This document shows positions 26,510-34,380 of a stretch of 64,000 nucleotides of DNA, piece after piece. Numbering within the stretch: position 1 is the stretch's first letter; each line of letters starts with the position of its first letter. The notes under the pieces were generated by a model that made no database searches, had not been told where the DNA came from, and saw nothing but the letters and a program-made list of their open reading frames with translations. This stretch comes from Paraburkholderia sp. BCC1886 (GTDB lineage: Bacteria > Pseudomonadota > Gammaproteobacteria > Burkholderiales > Burkholderiaceae): assembly GCF_900996245.1 (NCBI RefSeq), contig NZ_CAAJGK010000118.1, positions 62,001-126,000 of the forward strand, read 5' to 3'. The position numbers and the translations under genes were made by a program.

Positions 26510-27088
26510 TCATAAGCCCGTCAATCTGGCCGACGCACCGTCGAACGGCGCCGCCTCGCGATGCCACTGCTCGTAAATTCCGTTTTCACCCATCTTCCGG
26601 AAACCGAGCCGCTTATAAAGCGACTTCACCGGATTTACTGCTTCCACATAGAGTGTGGCCGGCAAACCACGCGACGCAGCCCGCGCGATCAACGCGTTCA
26701 TGATCCGCGTGCCGATCTTCGCGCCGCGTTGTGCAGGCATTAGTGCAATGTCGATAATGCGCAATTCAACTTCGCCCCAGTGGTGATAAAGGCGCCCAAC
26801 CGGTTCACCGCCATTTATCACCACATCGAAACGGGCGCCTGGATAATGGCGCCTGTAATAAGTGTCCTGCAGTTCGAATTGCTCGGCGAGTAGCGTATCG
26901 ATTTGCGCCACGCCCATGCCGGAGCTGACAAACTCGTCGAAACGCGTGCTGACGAATACCTTACGTAGGAACGTGCGATCCGCAGGCGTCGCGGCGCGCA
27001 GAAACAATGCTTCATGCATGTCATCGAGTACGCTTGGGTCGTCTGCCGGAAAGGCGGCTTCGCGGGATACGGTCGATGTAATGCCCAT
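26510..27088 (-). CDS. GNAT-family N-acetyltransferase (surface-protein cluster)
   Basis: A 192-residue GNAT enzyme. Key parts are LFLRAATPADRTFLRKVFVS near the start, VELRIIDIALMPAQRGAKIG, where QRGAKIG is the acetyl-CoA loop, and VEAVNPVKSLYKRLGF, the closing strand-helix. It is the first gene of the leftward set that continues with the DUF6916-like and collar genes after a ~225-bp gap. Similar GNATs accompany tail-collar genes in other Proteobacteria (from memory). It may modify a component of the system or simply be linked; the substrate is unknown. Confidence 0.85.
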   Translation of the reverse strand: MGITSTVSREAAFPADDPSVLDDMHEALFLRAATPADRTFLRKVFVSTRFDEFVSSGMGVAQIDTLLAEQFELQDTYYRRHYPGARFDVVINGGEPVGRLYHHWGEVELRIIDIALMPAQRGAKIGTRIMNALIARAASRGLPATLYVEAVNPVKSLYKRLGFRKMGENGIYEQWHREAAPFDGASARLTGL

Positions 27089-27638
27089 GAAAGCTTGGCG
27101 GGAGTAATTGGATAAATATGCGACGGGATCGTAACGGGTTGTGTTTAGCCACGCAATAAATAAATTTAAAGACCGCGAGGAGGGATAACCCGGATTGCAT
27201 CAGGCCCACTCCGCGAAGCGTACCGACGCGAGTCGGACGCGATAAAAAAGCGTCTAGGCGGACAAAAATAACTGCCGCGAACCCGCCATTAAAAACAGGA
27301 TTGATGGCAATCTGTTGCCGCCGTGTACGCTACCGATGCGAATTCCAGCATCGTAAGCAGCGCCGCGACGGAGATAATCGTTTCGCATACCGTCCAGGTC
27401 TTGAAGGTTTGCGGCACTCATGCCGCAGTACGTTGTCTCGCTTGATAACAGTTTCTATCTCGAGAATCGATTTGCCAGAATTACCTTGAATCTCCCTCAA
27501 GTGGACGGCGCGACCTACTCTGCCGCGACCGGCAAATTACTGCAGTTGTGGCGCTGCGTGATTGCGTGCCAGACGCGTTGGAGTCTTCTTTTGAGTTGCG
27601 ACACCAGGCCCAGGTTAGCTGGGCGCCAGTTTCTTCTG
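27089..27638. other. intergenic stretch, likely promoter region
   Basis: AT-richer than its surroundings near 27100-27175 (TAAATAAATTTAAAG). It probably holds the promoter for the leftward GNAT/collar/giant set. No supported gene; open frames are short and without motifs. Confidence 0.5.
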
Positions 27639-28095
27639 ATGGGGCTGTCTATTTGTCTCACAGTTGCCGTAGTCGGCTTAATACGTATCGCCGAGCGGCG
27701 TTCCCCGGCCAACAGCCCTGCTTTCTTTACCCGACATGGCTCAAGCATAGCTGTCGCCGGATACGAGCTCGGACGACCCCTCGCATTACCAGAGTGCCCG
27801 ACGACGGGGGAAACCGGAATGACAAGGACCTACGCGTATGCGATTTCTGCTCGCTGTTTCGAGCACGCGACGCAGACCGATATTGGCAAGCCGTTATCAA
27901 AGAAGGAAGCGGTTCTGGTTGAACAACTCGATATCGCAAAGCAGTACGGGGCAGCCAACTGGGCACGTCCTATATGCATCGGGGTGGTCGACGGTAATGT
28001 CGAGGCGTTGGAGGTGAGCATTAACGCAAAATCAGTTCGACAACAAACGGCGGTGTCAAAATACAAGTGCAACAGCTTCAGTCAGGATGCGTTGC
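27639..28095 (+). pseudogene. hypothetical protein interrupted by IS30
   Basis: The frame starting at ATG 27639 begins with a hydrophobic segment (MGLSICLTVAVVGLIRIAE), so an exported or anchored protein. A patterned region follows (GYELGRPLALPECPTTGETG; CFEHATQTDIGKPLSKKEAV; WARPICIGVVDGNVEALEVS). The layout resembles small periplasmic proteins with a PLxLPEC motif and a VDGNxE core, but I cannot name the family. Homology-like patterning ends near 28050, and an IS30 transposase begins at 28096 in the same frame. The natural C-terminus is therefore missing. Upstream in-frame codons to 27420 look non-coding. Confidence 0.5.
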
Positions 28096-28945
28096 ATGGG
28101 AAAAATATACGAACATCTGAGTGACGAAGAGCGCGGCGCGATCTTTGTGATGAAGATGGAGAAACGCAAATCAAGCGAGATTACGCTCGCTTCGCAGCGC
28201 TCGCGTCGCACGATCAGTTGGGAGTTGAGGCGCAATAACTGGAGGCCGAAGCATGAGCGCGGTGCGCTGGGGAGGCCTCCGGTTGCGGGTGGATACAATG
28301 CAACATCGGCCGGACGCAGGGCAACACAGCTTCACCATAAACCACGTCGTGGGCGCAAGCTCCAGCCTGAAGGAGCCCTGTGGCCTGAAGTGCGTCGGCA
28401 TCTGGATGAGTGCCACTTTCCTGAACAGATTTCTGCCGAGCTTAAACGTAGCCATCCAGCCGAACCCGCCTTGAACGCCTCACATGAAACCATTTACAAC
28501 GCCATCTACGCCATGCCACGCGGCGAACTCAAGCGCGAGCTCGTGGGCCTGTTAAGACAGGGGCGTAGCACGCGCAAGCCGCGCACGCGAGGCAAGGACC
28601 GGCGCGGCAAACTGGGTCGATATGGCCAGCATTCACATCCGGCCGCCAGAGGCCAATGAGCGGCTGCCAGCCAGACATTGGGAGGGCGATCTGATCAAGG
28701 GGGCGGGCAACCGTTCAGCAGTGGGCACACTGATCGATTGCAGCACGCTGTTCGTGATGCTGGTGAAGATGGAAGATAGCACTGCTGAGGCTGCGCCGAA
28801 GGATTACAGCGCGGCGTTTGCACCGCTGGATCCGGAACTGCTGAAGACGCTGACCTACGATCAGGGCAAGGAAATGGCGCTACACGGGAAGCTGGCCGAG
28901 ACAACCGGTATCAAGGGTCCGACTCAATCTTCAACTGCTCTCTGA
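28096..28945 (+). pseudogene. IS30-family transposase, frameshifted and truncated
   Basis: From ATG 28096 (MGKIYEHLSDEERGAIFVMK) the N-terminal helix-turn-helix region and the HLDECHFPEQISAELKRSHP and NASHETIYNAIYAMPRGELK blocks identify an IS30 transposase. The frame then shifts near 28620 to PPEANERLPARHWEGDLIKG (first Asp). It continues to KTLTYDQGKEMALHGKLAET (second Asp). The protein ends before the final Glu region. At least one frameshift and a 3' truncation make it inactive. The neighbouring gene at 27639 appears cut by it. Confidence 0.85.
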
Positions 28946-29083
28946 CCCGCTTGAGTTCGCGCATCTGCTAGCGCACACGGGCGATTTTCCCGTAGATGTC
29001 GACGGTCTTCACGTCGAAGCCTGTTGGACTAGTCGGGTCTGCCGTTTCAATTACGTCGAGCTATCGCTGCAGGCTTTCCTCAG
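28940..29083 (-). pseudogene. possible IS1182 internal fragment
   Basis: The minus strand from ~29083 to 28940 translates, across two in-frame stops, to ESLQR*LDVIETADPTS, VKTVDIYGKIARVR*QMREL and KRVREQL. This matches the spacing of the linker region in IS1182 transposases (YL..LD.AD..., K..KIA.LR.QM..LK...QL). Evidence is the residue pattern only. It joins directly to the IS30 remnant and precedes the end of the acyltransferase gene. Confidence 0.4.
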
Positions 29084-30277
29084 TCACTCGGTTCGAGGTT
29101 GAGGGTGTTCGACGTCAGGTTGATTCCGCTCGTAGTACTCGCTTTCAGGTCGAGACCTTCGGGGAATCAGCCACTGACGCACAATGCGAGTCGACGGCGC
29201 AGCGTACAGTCGCGCGATGGATACGCTCAGGCAGGCAGAAAGCAGCAGATAGCCGACGAGAACCGCCAGTTTCTCGTCGCCCGTCACGCTGAGCGGCGAG
29301 AAAATCGTCCGCAGCAGGCCGAGCACGATGAGGTGAAACAGGTAGAGTTCATAGCTGAGTCTGCCGAACCCTTCCAGCACTGCGGCTGCGAATGTGCTTC
29401 GTCGTGTTGGTGCGTCCGGGCGATCATTCGCAGCGAGCAGCAAAACTGCAGTGCCGAAGGCCATTGCCGTGACACCAAACACGTTGCTTTCGCGGATCGG
29501 CCAGAACAGATAGACAAACGTCATGGCCACCGCCGTCGGCCACTTTGACACGCTCCACGTGCGCCCACGCCACGAGGCGCGCCTCGCGAGCAGCGCCGCG
29601 CAACATCCGGTGGCGATTGCGTCGAAGCAGGCGAAATACGCGTAAAGATAACCACCCTCGTCGCCTTGATGCAGTAACCGGTAAATCGGGCCGACGACAA
29701 TGCACACGAGCCAGAAAGCAACGAGCCGCGCCTCCCGGCGAAACGCGAGGCAAAGCAACGGGAACGAGAGGTAAAACACTTCCTCGACCGAAAGCGACCA
29801 CAACACGCCGAGGGCATAGTTGGTCCATCCGCGCGTGCCGATGAGCAAGTTCATCCAGAATGTCAACGACGCCAGATTCACGAGCCAAAACGAGGCGGGC
29901 ACGCCCTCCGGTGAATGATTCTGGAAGATAGCTATGCCGGAGATCGCCAGCGCGTTGACAACGAGCAGCAACAGCAACAGGCACGGGATAATGCGCGCGA
30001 TACGCAAGCCGTAGAACACTCTGACATCGATATGGCAGAGTTTGGGCCAGCGACGAGTTGCGTTTGCGGTGATCAGATAGCCCGAGATTACGAAAAACAT
30101 CGTGACCCCGTAGTTGCCGTTTCTCACAACTGCCCGAACAGCCTCCCATCCAAATACGCGCGACAGAACCGTGTCGTTCAGCCGATAGGCGATATTGAAG
30201 TGGTGAAACAGCACAAGCAGGATCGAGATGCCACGAAGGAAATCGATCTTCCGATTCCGCGTGCCGGCGTCGGTCAT
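29084..30277 (-). CDS. OafA/YrhL-type membrane acyltransferase
   Basis: A 397-residue polytopic acyltransferase. It begins RKIDFLRGISILLVLFHHFN, the family hallmark, with HH. FFVISGYLITANATRRW and TNYALGVLWSLSVEEVFYLS follow, and the last membrane helices are LSYELYLFHLIVLGLLRTIF. Members transfer acetyl or succinyl groups from the cytoplasm to envelope sugars, lipids or antibiotics. The ATG at 30277 overlaps the beta-lactamase stop (ATGA), so it is co-translated with a resistance gene. A role in envelope modification under beta-lactam stress is inferred from that position. Confidence 0.92.
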   Translation of the reverse strand: MTDAGTRNRKIDFLRGISILLVLFHHFNIAYRLNDTVLSRVFGWEAVRAVVRNGNYGVTMFFVISGYLITANATRRWPKLCHIDVRVFYGLRIARIIPCLLLLLLVVNALAISGIAIFQNHSPEGVPASFWLVNLASLTFWMNLLIGTRGWTNYALGVLWSLSVEEVFYLSFPLLCLAFRREARLVAFWLVCIVVGPIYRLLHQGDEGGYLYAYFACFDAIATGCCAALLARRASWRGRTWSVSKWPTAVAMTFVYLFWPIRESNVFGVTAMAFGTAVLLLAANDRPDAPTRRSTFAAAVLEGFGRLSYELYLFHLIVLGLLRTIFSPLSVTGDEKLAVLVGYLLLSACLSVSIARLYAAPSTRIVRQWLIPRRSRPESEYYERNQPDVEHPQPRTE

Positions 30278-31158
30278 GCCGCGCCCGTGGCCCACTGCAC
30301 AAACGCCATGCCCGCTTCGCGCAAAACGGCCTCCCGCTCGTCCATGCTGACGCCCGGCGCATCGTAGTAGACCGCAACGATCAGTGGCGCGCGCCCGGGC
30401 GGGCGCACGAGCGCGTAGTCGTTGGTCTCGCTCTCGACGCTGGTACCGGGCCGGTCGGCCGCCTGCCAGCCGGAGGGCAACACCGCGCGAATCCGGTTAA
30501 GCCCCGGCTTGCAGTCGATCATTCCGCGTTCCAGTTGCGCGCGAGAACTGGCGCTCAGGGCATCGCCGAGCAGAAGGTGTCGCGCCGTGATGGTCATGGC
30601 CTTCGGCGTCGTGGTGTCGAGCACACCGCGATAGCGGTTCGACTCGGGCTCATATCGGTCCGAGCGCGTGACCGGATCGCCTAGTCCCCGAACGAACCGG
30701 GTCAACGCCGCGGGGCCACCGGCGCTGCGCATCAGCAAAATTGCGGCTGTGTTGTCGCTCTCCACCAGCGTCGCCTGGCAAAGCGCGTCGATCGACAACG
30801 CACCGCGCGCGACGTTGGCCTTGGTCACGGGCGACGTGAAAATAAGGTCCTTTTCCGTGTAGTGAACGCGTCGATCGAGTTGCTCTTCGCCGCTATCCAC
30901 GCGTGCCAGTATCTGCGCCACGAGCAAGCCCTTGAACGTGCTGCACATCAGAAAGCGTTCCTCGGCGCGGTGGCTCAGTGTGCGGCCCGAACCGGTATCG
31001 ATTGCAAACACACCGAGGCGGCCGCCATTACGACGTTCGATGTCGGATAACCGTAAATCGGCTGCCCGCGATGCGGGCGCCACGCCCATACCGACGAGCA
31101 GCGGTAATGCAATCAACAGCTTTCGACGCGTGATCGAGTGAGTCAAGGGTAGGTCCAA
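30274..31158 (-). CDS. class A beta-lactamase
   Basis: A 294-residue serine beta-lactamase. The N-terminus ITRRKLLIALPLLVG looks like a Tat-type signal with twin arginines. Active-site motifs are MCSTFK (S73, K76; Ambler 70 and 73), SDN (134-136) and EPESN (E170, N174; omega loop, usually EPELN). The usual KTG box is DRPGTS, so Arg replaces Lys234 (also seen in carbenicillinases) and Pro replaces Thr235. A Cys precedes the nucleophile, as in some carbapenem-hydrolysing enzymes, but the partner Cys238 is not evident. It lies 38 bp after the BlaR-like gene. Hydrolysis is expected; the spectrum cannot be told. Confidence 0.93.
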   Translation of the reverse strand: MDLPLTHSITRRKLLIALPLLVGMGVAPASRAADLRLSDIERRNGGRLGVFAIDTGSGRTLSHRAEERFLMCSTFKGLLVAQILARVDSGEEQLDRRVHYTEKDLIFTSPVTKANVARGALSIDALCQATLVESDNTAAILLMRSAGGPAALTRFVRGLGDPVTRSDRYEPESNRYRGVLDTTTPKAMTITARHLLLGDALSASSRAQLERGMIDCKPGLNRIRAVLPSGWQAADRPGTSVESETNDYALVRPPGRAPLIVAVYYDAPGVSMDEREAVLREAGMAFVQWATGAA

Positions 31159-31196
31159 TTAGTCAGAGTGCGGAAACGCCGTGAGCGGGACGAACG

Positions 31197-32954
31197 TCAA
31201 GCCAGCTTGTGGGCCAGCAGAAGGCGACGGATGTTGATCGCGTCGCGCGCAGGGAACGCAGCCGGCCCGGCGTCCAGAAACACCATCGTGACGCTGTCCT
31301 GAACCGAGCGCAGCCGCATGATCAGGCAACGTCCGGCGGCGTCGGTAAAACCGGTTTTCGACAAGGCGATGTCCCAGCCCTTCTGCCCGACGAGCGGATT
31401 CGTGTTCTGGTACTCGACGAGCTTGTCGTCTATTGGGACGATGCTACGGGTGTCAGTCGTGGCGCGCGCGATCGCCGGATAGCGGGCCGCCGCGTTCACC
31501 ATGACCGAGACATCGCTTGCTGTCGACGTGTTGAGCGGCGAGAGGCCGGTAGGCTCTTTGATTGTCGTGTGCTTCAGCCCGAGCGTGGCGATCTTGGCAC
31601 GCATCGCGGCCTGGAACGCCGGGAAGCCGCCTGGATAGTCATGCGCCAGCGCATATGCCGCGCTGTTATTCGACGACATCAAAGCGAGTTGCAGCGCTGC
31701 ACGGACGGGCAGGCGCGCGCCGGCGGGCAACCCCGTGCGCCCGGACCGCAATGCTTCCGCGTCGCTGGCGTCGATGCGAATGGTCCGGTTCATGTCGGGC
31801 CGGGCATCGAGTACGACCATGGCCGTCATCAACTTCGTCAACGATGCGATCGGCACTATATCGTCTGGTCGCTTCTGGAACAGGATCTGCCCGGAGTTGT
31901 CGTCGATCACCACGACATGGTTCGAGGCGAGCAACCCGACAGGAGCGATGCCAGCCTCGTCTTGCGACACAGGCGCCTGCCATAGCGTCTGCGCCGTCAC
32001 GCACAACGTGACGAAGCCGACCGTGATAGCCGCGTACGCGACCCAACGCGGCGAGGACGGGACCGGGTGGCAGAGGCGCTTGATGCGGTCCAGCAAGTGG
32101 CCACCGCGTGCCGATTGCGCGACTGGCGAGTATCCGGCACTCGTCGATTGAAGAGCGTCGAGCTGCTCAAGCGCAAGCGCCAAACGTCGCGGGTCGCAAA
32201 TAAGCGTCCCAGCGATTTGATCAGCAACGCATTCACGCTCAATTCGAATTTGTTGCGACAGCCACCACACGGCCGGATGAAAAAAGAGCAGCGCCTCGAT
32301 CACGCTTTGCAGCAGGTTGACCAGAAAGTCGGCGCGCTTGATATGCGCGATTTCGTGCGCAAGCAGCGCTTCGAGCAGATCGGGTGGCATGCGCGCCAGC
32401 AACGCAACCGGAACGAGCACCAGCGGTCGCCACCAGCCGATCGTCAGCGGGCTTGCGAGATGCGTTGCCACGCACAGCATTACCGGACGCGACAGCCCGC
32501 AACGCGCGGCCAGCGCCGAGACGTAGACCTGCCATAGGGCGTGCGGCCAATCGGGAAGCGCGGGGTCGATCCGACGAACCCACAGCAAGCCGGCGGCCAG
32601 ACGGCAGGACATGGCGGCGACACCGATCAGCCATGCCGCAACCAGCCAAGGCAGGACGTGACCAATCCTAAACGCTCCGCGTGTGTGTTCCGTTGGCACG
32701 ATCAGAGGATCGGTCGCGTGGAACCAGCCAGATGGCCGCAACGCGGCTTCGATACCCCGGTACACGTCGAGCACTGGTATCGCCAGACACAAAAGAAGCG
32801 AAAGGCAGAGCAATACATAGCGAGCTTGCGGGCTGGCGTCTCGCATTAGCCGCAATGAGACGGCCGTTGCCAAGCCGATCAAGGCGCCCTTCCAGGCAAA
32901 GTGAATGAGCGCCCACCCTAATACCTGAACAAACGTCCAGGCAAACGGGCTCAT
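31197..32954 (-). CDS. BlaR-like M56 protease fused to an S11 penicillin-binding domain
   Basis: A 585-residue sensor-like protein. The N-terminal half has four to five membrane helices and the M56 zinc motif HEIAH (H200-H204) with downstream IERECVAD (E241). After the last membrane segment (~303-322), residues ~345-580 form a penicillin-recognising domain with IASLTK (S371, K374), SSNN (428-430) and LSKTGF. That is the S11 D-Ala-D-Ala carboxypeptidase/endopeptidase type. Classical BlaR1/MecR1 carry a class D-like sensor instead. The start overlaps the BlaI stop (ATGA). Likely acylated by beta-lactam outside, then triggers BlaI cleavage; this is inferred from BlaR1. Confidence 0.9.
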   Translation of the reverse strand: MSPFAWTFVQVLGWALIHFAWKGALIGLATAVSLRLMRDASPQARYVLLCLSLLLCLAIPVLDVYRGIEAALRPSGWFHATDPLIVPTEHTRGAFRIGHVLPWLVAAWLIGVAAMSCRLAAGLLWVRRIDPALPDWPHALWQVYVSALAARCGLSRPVMLCVATHLASPLTIGWWRPLVLVPVALLARMPPDLLEALLAHEIAHIKRADFLVNLLQSVIEALLFFHPAVWWLSQQIRIERECVADQIAGTLICDPRRLALALEQLDALQSTSAGYSPVAQSARGGHLLDRIKRLCHPVPSSPRWVAYAAITVGFVTLCVTAQTLWQAPVSQDEAGIAPVGLLASNHVVVIDDNSGQILFQKRPDDIVPIASLTKLMTAMVVLDARPDMNRTIRIDASDAEALRSGRTGLPAGARLPVRAALQLALMSSNNSAAYALAHDYPGGFPAFQAAMRAKIATLGLKHTTIKEPTGLSPLNTSTASDVSVMVNAAARYPAIARATTDTRSIVPIDDKLVEYQNTNPLVGQKGWDIALSKTGFTDAAGRCLIMRLRSVQDSVTMVFLDAGPAAFPARDAINIRRLLLAHKLA

Positions 32955-33334
32955 CGCTCATCTCCATGGAGAAACTTCCGAATTTCTTCTCGTTCCTCCT
33001 GACTAACGTGCTTGCGCAAAGCGGCCATGACGAGTGCCTTGCCCGAACCCGAGAACGCCTTGTGAATCAGTTCCTTCAGCAGACTGGTTTGCAGCAGGTT
33101 CTGGCTTTGCGCAGGCGCATAAATGTGAGAACGCTCGCTTTCGTCGCGCGTAAGCAGCCCCTTCGCGTGCATGACCTGCATCTGGCGCAATACGCGGGCG
33201 TAGGTAACATCCGCACGTTCCTCATGCATGGCTTGATGGACCCGCTTGACGGTGGCGGGGCTAATCGGCCATAGAACCCGCAGGAGTTCGAGTTCGGCCG
33301 CGGTCGGCCTGGTCGCGAGTGTAGCTTTGGTCAT
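32951..33334 (-). CDS. BlaI/MecI/CopY-family repressor
   Basis: A 127-residue repressor from ATG 33334 (a TTG at 33352 is a less likely longer start). The winged helix reads ELELLRVLWPISPATVKRVH and YARVLRQMQVMHAKGLLTRD. The C-terminal dimerisation helices follow (LLKELIHKAFSGSGKALVMA, SQEEREEIRKFL). Family members bind operators ahead of bla operons and are cleaved after BlaR activation. It is the first gene of a leftward set: repressor, M56 sensor, beta-lactamase, acyltransferase. A palindrome-containing AT-rich segment lies ~40 bp upstream and may be its own operator. Confidence 0.93.
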   Translation of the reverse strand: MTKATLATRPTAAELELLRVLWPISPATVKRVHQAMHEERADVTYARVLRQMQVMHAKGLLTRDESERSHIYAPAQSQNLLQTSLLKELIHKAFSGSGKALVMAALRKHVSQEEREEIRKFLHGDER

Positions 33335-33360
33335 GACGGCATCTTCACGCAAAGACGGGA

Positions 33361-33400
33361 TGACATAGAGTAATTTGTCTAGACTTAATTGTCTATATTG
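33361..33400 (-). promoter_or_regulatory. candidate BlaI operator/promoter
   Basis: Just upstream of the repressor start are the perfect palindrome GTCTAGAC (33377-33384), a second GTCTA half-site at 33391 and an inverted CATAG-type half near 33363, in an AT-rich patch. Spacing and dyads suit a BlaI-like dimer. The motif differs from the classical TACA/TGTA operator, so this is a suggestion. Confidence 0.4.
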
Positions 33401-33625
33401 GCGTGTTCATTCACCGCGTCGACCGTCCGTTGTCAGTTCACTCGAGCCCGTCTAGAGTTGGATGGGCGGTGTGCGGCCATGCCTTCCAACCCCACATCGT
33501 TCCGCAGGAATTGCGCGCCGGTTGCGTGCCGCTCAAACCGTGACCAAACGGATCGGACTCTCACAGCGGGTGAGCCCTTGACGCCGGCGTCGGCGTCGGC
33601 AGACCTGAATTTCACCCGGATAATA

Positions 33626-33652
33626 TTGACAATATTTTTACCCGGGTATAAA
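33626..33652 (+). promoter_or_regulatory. candidate promoter of the DUF2239-carotenoid oxygenase operon
   Basis: TTGACA at 33626-33631 and TATAAA at 33647-33652 are separated by 15 bp. The -35 box sits inside the inverted repeat AATATTGACAATATT (33622-33636). ACCCGG occurs on both sides (about 33614 and 33640), the second within TACCCGGGTA. The arrangement suggests an operator over the promoter; the regulator is unknown. The spacer is shorter than the 16-18 bp norm. Confidence 0.5.
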
Positions 33653-33684
33653 TTGTCGCTCATCCCAGATTCGAGATTCAAGCG

Positions 33685-34380
33685 GTGTCACACGAGCCTC
33701 TCTCTCTATACACATCCTTCGACGGTCATCGACGTATTGCGTCGGGGACATTGGAAACGGTCGCCCTGGCGGTTAAGCAGGCGGTCGAAAGCGGAGCCTT
33801 GGGCCCCGTTCTGATTTTCGATGACACAACCGGACGCCCAATAGACATTGATACGAGAGGGTCGGTCCAAGAGACGTTGGCACGTCTCGCCACGCACCCG
33901 GCTAAGGCTCTCGATCGTGCCGGGACGGCGCAACCTGGCTGTATACCTGGAACAGGTACCAATTCGACTGAAGCTGACGAGCCTGCAAACCAACCCCGCG
34001 GGCGTGGCCGTCCCAAGCTAGGCGTGGTAGCTCGCGAAGTGACCCTGCTGCCACGGCACTGGGAATGGCTGACAGCACAACCGGGCGGTGCATCCGTAGT
34101 TCTGCGAAAGCTCGTCGATGAAGCGAGACGAACGCATGGTGAGAAAGACAGGCGTCGTAGAGCGCTGGAATGTGCCTACCATTTCATGTCTGCGATGGGC
34201 GGAGACATGTCCGGTTTTGAAGAGGCGACGCGCGTGCTTTTTGCGAATGATCAGTCGCGCTTTCGTGAGCTTGTTGCTACGTGGCCCGAGGACGTGCGCG
34301 ATCACGCCATCACGCTCGCTTTCGGCCCAACCGCGATGGCCCTCGAACACAACGATAAGAAGACGCCGACTAAAAAATGA
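33685..34380 (+). CDS. DUF2239-family protein
   Basis: A 231-residue cytosolic protein of the DUF2239 type: N-terminal YTSFDGHRRIASGTLETVAL, then VLIFDDTTGRPIDIDTRGSV. The middle has the conserved GRGRPKLGVVAREVTLLPRH followed by WEWLTAQPGGASVVLRKLVD, reminiscent of ribbon-helix-helix-like or DNA-contacting segments. The C-terminal part is helical (AYHFMSAMGGDMSGFEEATR). Function is unknown for the family. Its stop overlaps the start of the carotenoid oxygenase gene (ATGA), so the two are translated together. A promoter-like sequence lies ~35 bp upstream. Confidence 0.88.
   Translation: MSHEPLSLYTSFDGHRRIASGTLETVALAVKQAVESGALGPVLIFDDTTGRPIDIDTRGSVQETLARLATHPAKALDRAGTAQPGCIPGTGTNSTEADEPANQPRGRGRPKLGVVAREVTLLPRHWEWLTAQPGGASVVLRKLVDEARRTHGEKDRRRRALECAYHFMSAMGGDMSGFEEATRVLFANDQSRFRELVATWPEDVRDHAITLAFGPTAMALEHNDKKTPTKK

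Noticed and set aside
27420..27638. Longer N-terminus for the IS30-interrupted gene
   Set aside because: The upstream part has no ribosome-binding site and looks non-coding; the hydrophobic start at 27639 fits an exported protein.
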